Shown here one piece after another: positions 14,661-22,899 of a stretch of 60,654 bases of DNA. The notes under the pieces are model-generated. The model had not been told where the DNA came from. It saw only the letters and a list, made by a program, of their open reading frames with translations, and did not search any database. The DNA is taken from positions 1 through 60,654 of the IMG/VR virus record IMGVR_UViG_3300031999_000020. The stretch is one strand, 5' to 3'. Source of the stretch: a virus. Made by a program: the position numbers and the translations under genes. Each line of letters opens with the position of its first letter. Positions within the stretch are counted from its first letter, which is position 1.

Positions 14661-14933
14661 ATGAGTTCAAGAGTACGCGGTATAAACACAGATAATTTGT
14701 ATTCGCCGTTAGATTCGCCAGCCAAAATTCGAAATTGGTTCGAGAGCAACGATTGGGACTGGTTTTACTTTGCTGATTCTACTGTTAGTCCGGAAGCCGC
14801 AGCACGTAGGAGTATACCATTCTCACTGGAATGTAATGAGAGTTATGCCAGTGGAGCTATAACACCACCTGGTAAAGAAAGTCCCCGCCTAACCCTAATG
14901 AAAACCGCTTGGGCAGGAAAACCACTACCATGA
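14661..14933 (+). CDS. Small hypothetical protein
   Basis: A 90-residue protein beginning MSSRVRGINTDNLYSPLDSP with an aromatic stretch IRNWFESNDWDWFYFADSTV. It starts one base after the previous stop and ends in an ATGA overlap with the methyltransferase gene, so it sits in a coupled operon. There are no membrane segments or known motifs. Confidence 0.5.
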   Translation: MSSRVRGINTDNLYSPLDSPAKIRNWFESNDWDWFYFADSTVSPEAAARRSIPFSLECNESYASGAITPPGKESPRLTLMKTAWAGKPLP

Positions 14934-15493
14934 CCATACTTTTTACTCATAATACGCCCTCCGCATATCCGGACAACTTTCACGTCATTAACGATGTGAT
15001 GCGTGCTAACCGACTGTTTAGAACTAACCGCGGATGCGAAGTCGGTGTTCGAAATGGGTTTTTTAGTCGGCATCTGATGGAACACAATCAGTGGTTATCC
15101 ATGTGGTGTGTTGATCCATATACCCCGTATCAGGATGTAATTGACTATCAAGACGAAGAATCTCAAGCCGCGGCACGCGCGAACGCCTTTCTTACGCTTG
15201 AGTGTTTTGGTGCACGCACGCATTGGATGTACACAGATTCGGTTGACGCTGCTAGACAAATCCCTAGAAACTGGTTTGATTTCGTTTTTATTGATGCCAA
15301 TCACGAATATAAATATGTGAAGCAAGACATCGAGGTCTGGGCACCATGTATCAGGCACGGCGGACTGCTTTGCGGCCATGATTGGACGATGGCGGGTGTG
15401 AACAAGGCCGTCAAAGAATTCGCCGGAAAAGAAGCATACGAAATAAAATCGGTGCTTGGAACTGCAGACGTATGGTTAATCGAATCGAGATGA
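14930..15493 (+). CDS. Class I SAM-dependent methyltransferase (Methyltransf_24-like)
   Basis: A 187-residue protein with the SAM-binding motif GCEVGVRNGFFSRHL, the acidic WCVDPY, FDFVFIDANHEYKYVKQD and HGGLLCGHDW. This is the Methyltransf_24 pattern found in sugar or small-molecule methyltransferases and in many phages. GGCAGGAAAA precedes the ATG, and TTG 14909 is less likely. Two glycosyltransferase-like genes lie 4-5 kb downstream, so a joint role in decorating a glycan or DNA base is possible, though only by association. It overlaps both neighbours. Confidence 0.75.
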   Translation: MTILFTHNTPSAYPDNFHVINDVMRANRLFRTNRGCEVGVRNGFFSRHLMEHNQWLSMWCVDPYTPYQDVIDYQDEESQAAARANAFLTLECFGARTHWMYTDSVDAARQIPRNWFDFVFIDANHEYKYVKQDIEVWAPCIRHGGLLCGHDWTMAGVNKAVKEFAGKEAYEIKSVLGTADVWLIESR

Positions 15494-15963
15494 TCCCCAG
15501 TATGTTTATACACGGAGGAAAGGGCACACCAGAGTATGGTGTAGGGAAAGATATGAAACGGCGTTGTTACGCAAAGAATAGACGGCATTATCGTTGGTAC
15601 GGCGCAAAAGGTATTAGGGTATGTGCGCGCTGGTTACATGATTTTTCGGCTTTTTTGGATGATATGGGCGCTAGGCCGGCAGATTGCACAGATATAGATC
15701 GTATAGATTCTAGTGGTAATTATTGTCCAGAGAACTGTCGATGGGTCGATAAAATAACGCAAGCTCAGAATAGATCAAATAATAGACTGATTACGCATAA
15801 AGGACAAACGCGCACGATGTCCGCCTGGAGAATATTACTTGGTATGTCCCAGGGAGCGCTACATAACAGATTAGACCGTTCGTGCATGTCTATTGACGAA
15901 GCGTTTACTAAACCAGTTCGTATATCTAAAGGAATTTATAAACAATTAAATATAATTGCATGA
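15490..15963 (+). CDS. Homing-endonuclease-like protein (HNH-type, CRWV class)
   Basis: A 157-residue protein with HYRWYGAKGIRVCARWLHDF, then TDIDRIDSSGNYCPENCRWV and a C-terminal DNA-binding-like part (THKGQTRTMSAWRILLGMSQ). This is the common phage family with Y-G-G-x-G-I and D-R-I-D-x-x-G-x-Y-x-P-x-N-C-R-W, usually annotated as HNH-like homing endonucleases. The ATG 15490 overlaps the previous stop as ATGA. The same family appears at 55301-55924 on the other strand. It is likely a mobile, selfish gene. Confidence 0.7.
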   Translation: MIPSMFIHGGKGTPEYGVGKDMKRRCYAKNRRHYRWYGAKGIRVCARWLHDFSAFLDDMGARPADCTDIDRIDSSGNYCPENCRWVDKITQAQNRSNNRLITHKGQTRTMSAWRILLGMSQGALHNRLDRSCMSIDEAFTKPVRISKGIYKQLNIIA

Positions 15964-15966
15964 TAT

Positions 15967-16722
15967 ATGTATAATATGAAGCTAGGTCGATTACCCTCTC
16001 TTATAGATAAGCGCACACTAATACTTTCGAAGTATTTACCGAAAAAAATACCTACCAGTCCTAGAACTGTTCGATGGGATTTAGCCTGTAATGGGGTATT
16101 CAGTCTAGGAAAAAATGATGTACTTGGGACCTGCGTTACAGTATCCGCGGCTAATCAGGTCAATGTTGCTAAGTCTAATGAATCATCTGATCTTATACCG
16201 GTGCCAGATGCGGAGATCGTCGAGCAAGCGCGTGTATTGGGTGGGCTAGACGGTATGACTATTTTGGAGATGCTAAAATTTTGGCGAAACAACCCTATGT
16301 TTGGATCACGTTTAGAGGCATTTGTGCAGATTACATCCGACAAAGATGACCCTGATCTATTAAAATTTATTATTAACGTGTTCGGCGGGGCTATCATCGG
16401 AGTATGGATGCCTCGTGCATGGCAGACTCATCCTACATTCTGGGACACTTTGAATGTGAGTCGTAACTGGTTTAATTACCGTCCGGGCTCTTGGGGCGGA
16501 CACGCTGTCGTCGTTTGTGGTTATGAGCCGAGTAATAAACATGGTACCATTTATAAAGCAATCTCCTGGGCTAAGACTATAGACATTACACAGGATGCAA
16601 TAAATCAATATGTTGATGAAATCTGGACCAACATTCTCCCTGAATGGTACGCGGCCGATCAGAAAACACCCAGCGGATTTGACTACGCCGGACTGCAATC
16701 AGATATAAATTTACTGAAATAA
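15967..16722 (+). CDS. Papain-like cysteine protease
   Basis: A 251-residue protein with the C1-papain layout: nucleophile region VLGTCVTVSAANQV (Cys near residue 56), histidine in SWGGHAVVVCGYE (His near 179), and ISWAK near 199 in place of the usual N-S-W-G. No signal peptide is seen, so it would act in the host cytoplasm. Targets could be host proteins or a phage precursor. It lies directly before the DNA polymerase, two bases from its ATG, so both are co-transcribed. A protease here is uncommon and could serve host takeover or anti-defence. Confidence 0.7.
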   Translation: MYNMKLGRLPSLIDKRTLILSKYLPKKIPTSPRTVRWDLACNGVFSLGKNDVLGTCVTVSAANQVNVAKSNESSDLIPVPDAEIVEQARVLGGLDGMTILEMLKFWRNNPMFGSRLEAFVQITSDKDDPDLLKFIINVFGGAIIGVWMPRAWQTHPTFWDTLNVSRNWFNYRPGSWGGHAVVVCGYEPSNKHGTIYKAISWAKTIDITQDAINQYVDEIWTNILPEWYAADQKTPSGFDYAGLQSDINLLK

Positions 16723-16724
16723 CC

Positions 16725-18575
16725 ATGAGCCGAAAGTTTGACATAAAATTTGGTACTGAAACCTTCAAAGCCTGGTACGTGGATAAGACCGCAACTGCAA
16801 GACTTGCACTGCAGGCGCTGAAGCCGGACGTGCTGCTCGGTTTGGATTGCGAGACTATGGCGCTCCCGAAGTATCATCACGTATCACAGGCGGCGCTGTC
16901 TCCGCATCTGTCCAGCATACGACTAATTCAAATCTTTGATGGTGAACTATCTATCATCATTGATTTGTTGAAATGCAAAGGAGAACTGCTTGAATCAGAA
17001 ATCAAACATTTGCTCGAAACCAGACGATTCATCGCCCATAACGCGGTGTTTGATTTGGCCTTTCTTAAACGGCAATTTCAGCCAAGAAGCATTGATTGTG
17101 GATGTACCTTCATCGCTTTTAAACTCTTGGCGCATGCAGCCCGTCCCACCGATGACGGACTTCGAGCTGGGCTTGATGCAGTTACCAAAGGTCTTTGTGG
17201 GGTCGAAGTACTGAAATCGAACCAAGCGTCTGACTGGAGTGTGCCGAAACTCACGTTTGAGCAGATAGAATATTCAGCGTTAGACCCGGTATGTGTACTT
17301 AAAATCGCAGAGAAGATGGCACCGGCGCTGGAGAAGTATAAGTTATACGATTTCTATAACTTACTCAAAGCAGCGCAGCACCCGATTGTTGAGATGCATC
17401 TAAACGGAATTGGATTTAATTCAAAAGAACATATAGAACTTGTATCCGGCTGGAGGGAGAAACTGTATGCAGCAAAGAAAATCCTCTTGCAACAAACAGG
17501 ACTCGACGACATCACTGGCCCAAAAGTTGCCAAATGGCTGGAGACAAACCTTGAAAAACGAATCCTCGACGATTGGCCGCGCACCGATAACGGTGCCCTC
17601 AAGACAGACGCCATTACGTTCTCTGACTTCGGGGCTGTATCTCCAGCGGTTAAACCATTCGGCGCTTTCCAGAAGTACAAGGTTCTGACTTCAGACTTCG
17701 GAGGAAAATTGTTGCAACAACTGAACGAGGAAACCGGCCGGCTGCACCCGCAGTATCATATCTGCGGCACGCGTACCGGCCGGCTGTCTTGCAGCAAACC
17801 AAACCTGCAGCAGTCACCGAGAGACAAAGACTTTCGCTCCCAGTTCATTCCGTCTGAAGGCATGGTCTTTGTCGGCGCGGATTACTCTGCAATAGAGATG
17901 CGTGTAGCCGCTGAAGTATCTAGAGATCCGGCTATGTTGAAAGCCTTTAAAGATGGCCTTGATTTACATATGATGTTGGGTTCAGAAATAGCTGGCATAG
18001 ATATAGAAACACTACCTAAAGAAAAATGTGATCGCTACAGACAGATGGGTAAGGTGGGTAACTTTGCTTGTATTTATGGGGCTGGTGCTAAAACACTTGC
18101 TTCGCAAGCGCGAAAAGCAATGGACGACACTTCAATTACTGAAACCCAGACAGGAGAGATAAGAGATGCACACCGTAGACGTTGGGCCGGATATCGCGCC
18201 TGGCATGTTAAACTATATGAAAAGTGTATGGAAACACTTCGAGTGCGTACCGTCTGCGGGAAACTTCGGCGTCTTGCGCCTGAATACTGTTACGGTGCGG
18301 CGCCGAACACGATAGTGCAAGGATCGGCAGCCGGTTGTATGCTGGCGGCAATGGTCGATTTATATAATGAAATACAGAACCATCAATATCCGTACCGAAT
18401 TATCGCCACAATTCACGACGAATTAATAATCGAAGTGCCGGAATCAATGGCCGACGGCGCTAAACATTTGCTGACGCGTTGTATGGTACGCGGATTCAGG
18501 AAGGTATTTCCTGACGGTATTATTAAGAATATCGTCGAAGCTGAGATAGGCAGAAATTGGCAGGAGTTAAAATGA
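16725..18575 (+). CDS. Family A DNA polymerase with 3'-5' exonuclease domain
   Basis: A 616-residue replicative polymerase. The exonuclease domain has LLGLDCETMAL (Exo I), FIAHNAVFDLAFL (Exo II) and YSALDPV (Exo III, Y-x3-D), so it looks proofreading-competent. The polymerase domain has FVGADYSAIEMRVAAEVS (motif A), RQMGKVGNFACIYGAG (motif B) and IATIHDELIIEVPE (motif C). There is no 5'-3' exonuclease domain, as is usual in phages. It would replicate the genome together with the primase-helicase and SSB. The stop overlaps the next ATG. Confidence 0.95.
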   Translation: MSRKFDIKFGTETFKAWYVDKTATARLALQALKPDVLLGLDCETMALPKYHHVSQAALSPHLSSIRLIQIFDGELSIIIDLLKCKGELLESEIKHLLETRRFIAHNAVFDLAFLKRQFQPRSIDCGCTFIAFKLLAHAARPTDDGLRAGLDAVTKGLCGVEVLKSNQASDWSVPKLTFEQIEYSALDPVCVLKIAEKMAPALEKYKLYDFYNLLKAAQHPIVEMHLNGIGFNSKEHIELVSGWREKLYAAKKILLQQTGLDDITGPKVAKWLETNLEKRILDDWPRTDNGALKTDAITFSDFGAVSPAVKPFGAFQKYKVLTSDFGGKLLQQLNEETGRLHPQYHICGTRTGRLSCSKPNLQQSPRDKDFRSQFIPSEGMVFVGADYSAIEMRVAAEVSRDPAMLKAFKDGLDLHMMLGSEIAGIDIETLPKEKCDRYRQMGKVGNFACIYGAGAKTLASQARKAMDDTSITETQTGEIRDAHRRRWAGYRAWHVKLYEKCMETLRVRTVCGKLRRLAPEYCYGAAPNTIVQGSAAGCMLAAMVDLYNEIQNHQYPYRIIATIHDELIIEVPESMADGAKHLLTRCMVRGFRKVFPDGIIKNIVEAEIGRNWQELK

Positions 18576-18853
18576 GCATAAGTCAGATATCAACAGCCCG
18601 CGCGAAGCGCCAAGCCCGCGCCATGCGTTCAGCGCGCAAAGAAATTCAATCACGAAAGATTCCGGCCGTGAATGCCATGCGCGCCGTAGGCATCAAGCAA
18701 GAGCCCGGCAGCGTACTCCTTCAGCTATTCAGTGACATTGAACAGAAAAATTTGCTGGCCATTGTTAAACTCAATACCACTGGTATTAAGGACCTAAACG
18801 ATAATCTCTGTGCGGCCGCCGGACTGGAAAAGGGGCTTATTTGGGCACCATAG
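18572..18853 (+). CDS. Small basic hypothetical protein
   Basis: A 93-residue protein with a strongly basic N-terminus (ARAKRQARAMRSARKEIQSR), then LLQLFSDIEQKNLLAIVKLN. It is coupled to the polymerase by ATGA overlap, with AGGAG before the start, suggesting a nucleic-acid-binding accessory protein. No family is recognised. Confidence 0.55.
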   Translation: MSISQISTARAKRQARAMRSARKEIQSRKIPAVNAMRAVGIKQEPGSVLLQLFSDIEQKNLLAIVKLNTTGIKDLNDNLCAAAGLEKGLIWAP

Positions 18854-18854
18854 T

Positions 18855-19607
18855 ATGAAATATTTCTCAATCTGCACAATATTCAAACATGAGGAACCGT
18901 ACATCGCGGATTGGGTCAAGTACCATCTTGGCATCGGCGCCGAACATATCTGGATGTACAATAACGATTCTCCAGATAAGTCGGCAGATATCGCGCGCGA
19001 TGTCGGTAAACATCAAGTCACAGTGCATCGCTGTCCTGGGCACCCGGTACAGCACATCGCGTATCAGCTTTGTTTACAGACATACCGGTTGAATACACGA
19101 TGGTTACTCTTCCTTGATATCGATGAGTATCTTATATCTTTTACTCCAATTCATGAGGTTTTAAAAGCCTATGAACAACATCCTGCTCTATGTCCTCATT
19201 GGATATTGTTTGGTAGCAACGGTCATCTTAACTATTGTCCTGATCCTGTTCCTTTGCGGTTCACACGTTCTCAATCTGATGTAAATCCTCATGTAAAGAG
19301 CATAGTAAATACTACACGAACATTTAACTGGATAACTGCGCACCGGTTCGTACATGATGCGCGTCCAGTAGACGAGAATCATAACCCTATCGAGATGCTG
19401 GACTCTACACCGGCCGGCGGCACCGCAGATGTGCTCTACGTTGCGCATTACTTTACTAAGTCGAAAGAAGAGTTCACTGAGCGGCGTTCGAGGCCACGTC
19501 CGGATACTGGGGATTACAGGTATAATCTAGAAGAAGCATTCGCAACACATGACAGAAATGATCGGGATAATTTTGATGTCCGAAATATTTGGAAGGAGCT
19601 AAAATGA
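18855..19607 (+). CDS. Glycosyltransferase, family 92 / Glyco_tranf_2_4-like
   Basis: A 250-residue protein. The opening SICTIFKHEEPYIADWVKYH, then HLGIGAEHIWMYNNDSPD and WLLFLDIDEYL are hallmarks of GT92/Glyco_tranf_2_4 enzymes, with D-I-D-E-Y as the metal-binding DxD. It would transfer a sugar from a nucleotide donor; the acceptor may be phage DNA, a virion protein or the host surface. The ATG 18855 begins the conserved region. A second glycosyltransferase follows at 19974 and an SAM methyltransferase precedes at 14930. Confidence 0.8.
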   Translation: MKYFSICTIFKHEEPYIADWVKYHLGIGAEHIWMYNNDSPDKSADIARDVGKHQVTVHRCPGHPVQHIAYQLCLQTYRLNTRWLLFLDIDEYLISFTPIHEVLKAYEQHPALCPHWILFGSNGHLNYCPDPVPLRFTRSQSDVNPHVKSIVNTTRTFNWITAHRFVHDARPVDENHNPIEMLDSTPAGGTADVLYVAHYFTKSKEEFTERRSRPRPDTGDYRYNLEEAFATHDRNDRDNFDVRNIWKELK

Positions 19608-19972
19608 GTTGGTTTTTCACAACAGTAGGCAATGACGCTGACGACCCCGCGACTGCGCATGATACATATATTCCTGAAGTTAATTACTGCGGTGTGGTGT
19701 TGTTGTTTATGGGAGGCCGTGTGCGCGCGCCATTAGTGATTAAGGACTGTCCGTTCAACTACTGCGGCTTTAAGCATGATATCTGCTGGGACTTAGTTAC
19801 TGATAACGATTATGAGGACTGCAATCAACAGTTCAAATCAGACTGTGACAAGGTATCGTCCGACATGGGCAGCATTGGACTTCATCGTTACGGTGATGCT
19901 CTGTACCAGATTGTCTGTGCTTGGACAGCTATGCGGATTAACCTCGCTCGGTTCTATCTGAATTGGAAGTAA
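19604..19972 (+). CDS. Phospholipase A2-like protein
   Basis: A 122-residue protein with CPFNYCGFKHDICWDLV followed by YEDCNQQFKSDCDK and GDALYQIVCAWTAMRI. This resembles the phospholipase A2 core: a glycine/cysteine loop before a C-x-x-H-D-x-C helix (His near residue 58 and Asp next to it as catalytic pair), then C-N-x-x-F-x-x-D-C. The disulphide-forming cysteines would need an oxidising compartment, yet there is no clear signal peptide. It lies in a coupled string (ATGA) between two glycosyltransferase genes. It could hydrolyse host or vesicle phospholipids; the assignment is a motif call. Confidence 0.55.
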   Translation: MSWFFTTVGNDADDPATAHDTYIPEVNYCGVVLLFMGGRVRAPLVIKDCPFNYCGFKHDICWDLVTDNDYEDCNQQFKSDCDKVSSDMGSIGLHRYGDALYQIVCAWTAMRINLARFYLNWK

Positions 19973-19973
19973 C

Positions 19974-20693
19974 ATGAGTGATCTCGTAACCCTGCTTACA
20001 CCTACTGGTGGCAGACCTGACGCTTGGAAGCTCTGCGAGCGCTATATGCATCGCCAGACTTACAAAGGCCCGCTGGAGTGGATTGTTGTAGATGATATGC
20101 TGCCAATGCAGACGTGTACGCTTGGACAACAACAAGTATGTGGACCTAAACCCTGGCGTGCAGGGATTAATACACAGCGTCCTAACTGCGATTTACTGAT
20201 ACAACTGGCTAAAGGCGAATATATCTTCTGGATCGAAGACGATGATTGGTACACACCAAACTATATTGAGACAATGCTTTATCTATTACAGCGTTACGAC
20301 GCTGTGGGCGAAGCGAACAACCGATATTTCGCGCTGACGGACAGGAGTTATATTGAGTTCAACAACACGCGCCATGCATCACTTTGCTCTACCGCGTTTA
20401 GACGGAAGTTTATCCCTGTTATGGAAGAAGTAATCAACTCAGGCGCCAACCCATTCTTTGATACAGGTTTCTGGTCAAGACTTGTGACTGGGCATGAGAA
20501 CGCTATGATGATTCTGAATACCCGACTAAACATCGGTATGAAACAGCTTCCCGGCCGTACTGGCATCGGAGCTGGGCATCATAACACTAAAGCTCAGGGT
20601 TTCACACGCGACCCTATGTTTGAAATGCTTCGTAACTGGGTCGGCGCTGACGCTGATGACTATATTAAAATTGCCACAGGACAACATATATGA
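19974..20693 (+). CDS. Glycosyltransferase family 2-like
   Basis: A 239-residue protein with a GT-A start (LVTLLTPTGGRPDAWKLCER), LEWIVVDDM and the metal-binding acidic cluster YIFWIEDDDWYTPNYIE. These are GT2-family features. It begins one base after the preceding stop, and its own end overlaps the next start (ATGA). With the gene at 18855 it makes a pair of sugar transferases, suggesting decoration of DNA or a surface structure. Confidence 0.75.
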   Translation: MSDLVTLLTPTGGRPDAWKLCERYMHRQTYKGPLEWIVVDDMLPMQTCTLGQQQVCGPKPWRAGINTQRPNCDLLIQLAKGEYIFWIEDDDWYTPNYIETMLYLLQRYDAVGEANNRYFALTDRSYIEFNNTRHASLCSTAFRRKFIPVMEEVINSGANPFFDTGFWSRLVTGHENAMMILNTRLNIGMKQLPGRTGIGAGHHNTKAQGFTRDPMFEMLRNWVGADADDYIKIATGQHI

Positions 20694-21043
20694 GTTCATT
20701 TATACGCCTGTATGAAGAGGCCGTTAAACATGATTCTAGCAAGTTGCCCTGGGATCTGCTGCCGTACGACGCTATTGAAGACATCGTTAAAGTATTGCAG
20801 TACGGCGCTAAAAAGTATTCAGCGCATAACTGGTCCGCGGGTTTCGTTTGGAGCCGTTTATTTTCGGCATTAATTAGGCACGCTGTTGCTTTCTGGCGCG
20901 GAGAAGACATAGACCCCGAATCAGGATTGCCGCATCTTGCGCATCTTGGTTGCTGCGTGTTGTTCTTGATTGCGCATCAGAAGCGCGGACTAGGCACAGA
21001 TGACCGTGTTAGTTATGTAAAGGAGCATACAAGTGGGACGTAG
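20690..21043 (+). CDS. MazG-like dATP/dGTP diphosphohydrolase (DUF5664 type)
   Basis: A 117-residue protein with the DUF5664 pattern: KLPWDLLPYDAIEDIVKVLQ, YGAKKYSAHNW, LIRHAVAFWRGEDIDPESG and LPHLAHLGCCVLFL. Members are all-alpha NTP pyrophosphatases related to MazG and include the nucleotide-cleaning enzymes of phages with modified adenine. No purZ-like gene is visible here, so a general nucleotide-pool role is likelier. It is coupled to the glycosyltransferase and overlaps the following regulator gene by 11 bases. Confidence 0.8.
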   Translation: MSSFIRLYEEAVKHDSSKLPWDLLPYDAIEDIVKVLQYGAKKYSAHNWSAGFVWSRLFSALIRHAVAFWRGEDIDPESGLPHLAHLGCCVLFLIAHQKRGLGTDDRVSYVKEHTSGT

Positions 21044-21374
21044 ACTAGTAAAACCAATTCTTCGCGCGCAGGCGATGGTACTTAGAAAGTTGTGGATTAA
21101 GCACGGCGGCCCCTGTATGGTTTCGCGTATGTGCGGTGTCGGAATTCAGGAGCCGAGCAACTGGCGCACACGCGGCCGGGTGCCGCTCAAACTTTGCAGA
21201 CGTGTGGCCGAAGCTCTTGGAGAGTCCATCTGGGCATTAAACTACGCAGATATGGCGCTTCTGGTCCCGAAGGAGAAGCGTCCTTCGTGGATTTCTGTAG
21301 TCGATGCTTGCGGATTTGATAAACAAACTCGCAATGAGATTATTTTTTTAGAGGCACCCTATGAGCGTGACTAA
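21033..21374 (+). CDS. Helix-turn-helix DNA-binding protein
   Basis: A 113-residue protein with MVSRMCGVGIQEPSNWRTRG and KLCRRVAEALGESIWALNYA, a Cro/YdaS-like helix-turn-helix reading. A GTG start at 21033 is preceded by AAGGAG and overlaps the MazG-like gene. It may regulate early-to-late transcription. A 70-bp AT-rich gap follows. Confidence 0.6.
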   Translation: MGRRLVKPILRAQAMVLRKLWIKHGGPCMVSRMCGVGIQEPSNWRTRGRVPLKLCRRVAEALGESIWALNYADMALLVPKEKRPSWISVVDACGFDKQTRNEIIFLEAPYERD

Positions 21375-21443
21375 AAATAGTTCTAGATAAATTGTTGTTT
21401 TAGGTGTATACTATAAAATGTCATTTGCAACTGCGGAGTGTTT

Positions 21444-21650
21444 ATGAAGATTGAAAATACTGATAAAGAGGTTAGTTCGATTACGATTCCGACGTGTAAA
21501 TCGGAGAATCCGAACATGATTGAAACCGTAGGCATGCCGGTAAATGCGCCTGCCACGGCTATACAGCCGCAAGGTGTTCCGGCGCCGAAGGCTGGTCCGG
21601 CCGTTACTGACATCAAGGAGACTAAGCCGCCAGTCGCCTTACCCGCCTAA
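21444..21650 (+). CDS. Small proline-rich hypothetical protein
   Basis: A 68-residue, low-complexity product rich in Pro, Ala, Thr and Val (MPVNAPATAIQPQGVPAPKA), beginning MKIENTDKEV. GGAG precedes the ATG. An AT-rich segment upstream (TATAAA at 21412-21417) might hold a promoter, but I find no well-spaced -35. The function is unknown; it is probably unstructured. Confidence 0.5.
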   Translation: MKIENTDKEVSSITIPTCKSENPNMIETVGMPVNAPATAIQPQGVPAPKAGPAVTDIKETKPPVALPA

Positions 21651-21667
21651 TTACATACGGAGTATCT

Positions 21668-22030
21668 ATGACAGTTGTACAAGTTGCTACTTCATCGTTT
21701 GGACTTAAACGTCAATTAGCTGCAGCGTTGTTGGTTATAATTGTGTTGCTTGGCACTGTGCCTGGAATGCAGGACTGGTCGCAGGCATTGATTCCGCTAG
21801 CGGCGCTGCTGGGCGCTGCCGGGATTACACACGCAAGTCTAGCGGGCACCGTAGCTGGTACGCCGCTTGCGGGACTCGCGGCACTGCTTGCGGTACTGTT
21901 ATTCGCCGCTAAGTGGTATCCACCGATGCAGCCCTATGTGCCGCTGTTAGAGGCACTGGCGGCGTTGTTTGGTTCAGCTGGACTTTCGCTTGCATTACCG
22001 ACCGTTATTAAAGCACGTTTGGGGGAATGA
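21668..22030 (+). CDS. Multi-span membrane protein, holin candidate
   Basis: A 120-residue protein with three or four hydrophobic segments (RQLAAALLVIIVLLGTVPGM; ALIPLAALLGAAGITHA; LAGLAALLAVLLFAAKWY; ALFGSAGLSLALPTVI) and short charged ends. The size and topology suit a holin or another small inner-membrane protein. It is separated from the transglycosylase by most of the early region, so a lysis role is only a suggestion. Confidence 0.6.
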   Translation: MTVVQVATSSFGLKRQLAAALLVIIVLLGTVPGMQDWSQALIPLAALLGAAGITHASLAGTVAGTPLAGLAALLAVLLFAAKWYPPMQPYVPLLEALAALFGSAGLSLALPTVIKARLGE

Positions 22031-22033
22031 TAT

Positions 22034-22342
22034 ATGACACTCGCATTGGACCTTACGCAGCTAGTTCTGCGTGATGAAGCGGAGCAGTATGTAAGCCCTG
22101 AGACAACTCTGCTTTGGGCTATGTTCGACCGCGCATTACGGGATTTAGACCTAACGATGCCGGGTAGTGCGCCTAACGCTCGTGGCGCATTAACTTGGCT
22201 CCGTGATACAAACAATGACGACTTCAACCGATTGTCATTTGGTTGTGTTATTGAACACTGCCATCCAAGTGCGCGGTTACTCAAACTGACTGCCGAGAAA
22301 ATTCGCGAAATTGAACAAGCTGTAAAACAATTAGATGACTGA
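22034..22342 (+). CDS. Small hypothetical protein
   Basis: A 102-residue protein (MTLALDLTQLVLRDEAEQYV) with a helical C-terminus (KLTAEKIREIEQAVKQLDD). It starts three bases after the membrane-protein stop and overlaps the resolvase start by 8 bases, so it belongs to the same transcript. No known motif is present. Confidence 0.5.
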   Translation: MTLALDLTQLVLRDEAEQYVSPETTLLWAMFDRALRDLDLTMPGSAPNARGALTWLRDTNNDDFNRLSFGCVIEHCHPSARLLKLTAEKIREIEQAVKQLDD

Positions 22343-22868
22343 AAGCACATACTATATCGGTATCGATCCCGGAAAGACCGGCGCCTGGGCGGTGCTGGAT
22401 GATGCAAGCGAGCTGTGCTCTTGGGGTATGCTGGTTGATAAAATTAAGTTCTTTGATGCGCTGCGTGACCTGCGGCATATGTCAGTGCCAATGCTTGCTT
22501 GCATTGAATGCTCCAATGCGCGCCCTGGACAAGCTACAAAAGCCACCAAAGCACAAGGCTTTAATGAAGGCCGCGTACAGGGCTGGATCGAGGCGGCCAA
22601 CATTCCGTTTGAGTCGGTGTCCAGTAATCGATGGCAGAAGGTGGCGCTAGATAAAGCACCGCCGCATAAGTTAAAATCAGCAGATGAATCGCCTAAAGAA
22701 ACCAGTAAGCGTACAGCGGCTAATCGAGCGGCGCTAAAACTTGCAACCGTTGAGTTTGTAAGCCGCCGATGGCCTGTAACCGCGAAAGACCTGGCGCTAG
22801 TAAAGAATCAAGGCATAGCTGATGCCGTGTGTATTGCTCTCTATTGTCTACAGCGGAACAAAAATTAA
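22335..22868 (+). CDS. RuvC-like Holliday junction resolvase
   Basis: A 177-residue RNase-H-fold endonuclease. The acidic residues occur in IGIDPGKTGAWAV (Asp 11), LACIECSNARPGQA (Glu near 57) and NQGIADAVCIALYC (Asp near 165), the RuvC arrangement. It would resolve branched DNA before packaging. It is the last plus-strand gene of the early block and faces the minus-strand virion operon with only 31 bases between the two stops; no terminator is visible there. Confidence 0.85.
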   Translation: MTESTYYIGIDPGKTGAWAVLDDASELCSWGMLVDKIKFFDALRDLRHMSVPMLACIECSNARPGQATKATKAQGFNEGRVQGWIEAANIPFESVSSNRWQKVALDKAPPHKLKSADESPKETSKRTAANRAALKLATVEFVSRRWPVTAKDLALVKNQGIADAVCIALYCLQRNKN

Positions 22869-22899
22869 TCCCAAACTGGTGTTGCTACCCACTCTACCG

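Noticed and set aside
21392-21417. Promoter before the gene at 21444
   Set aside because: TATAAA is present, but the nearest TTGTTG lies only 14 bases away, too close for a sigma-70 -35 element.
22869-22899. Terminator between the convergent early and late operons
   Set aside because: No stem with a T-tract is visible in the 31-bp gap, so the two transcripts probably overlap.
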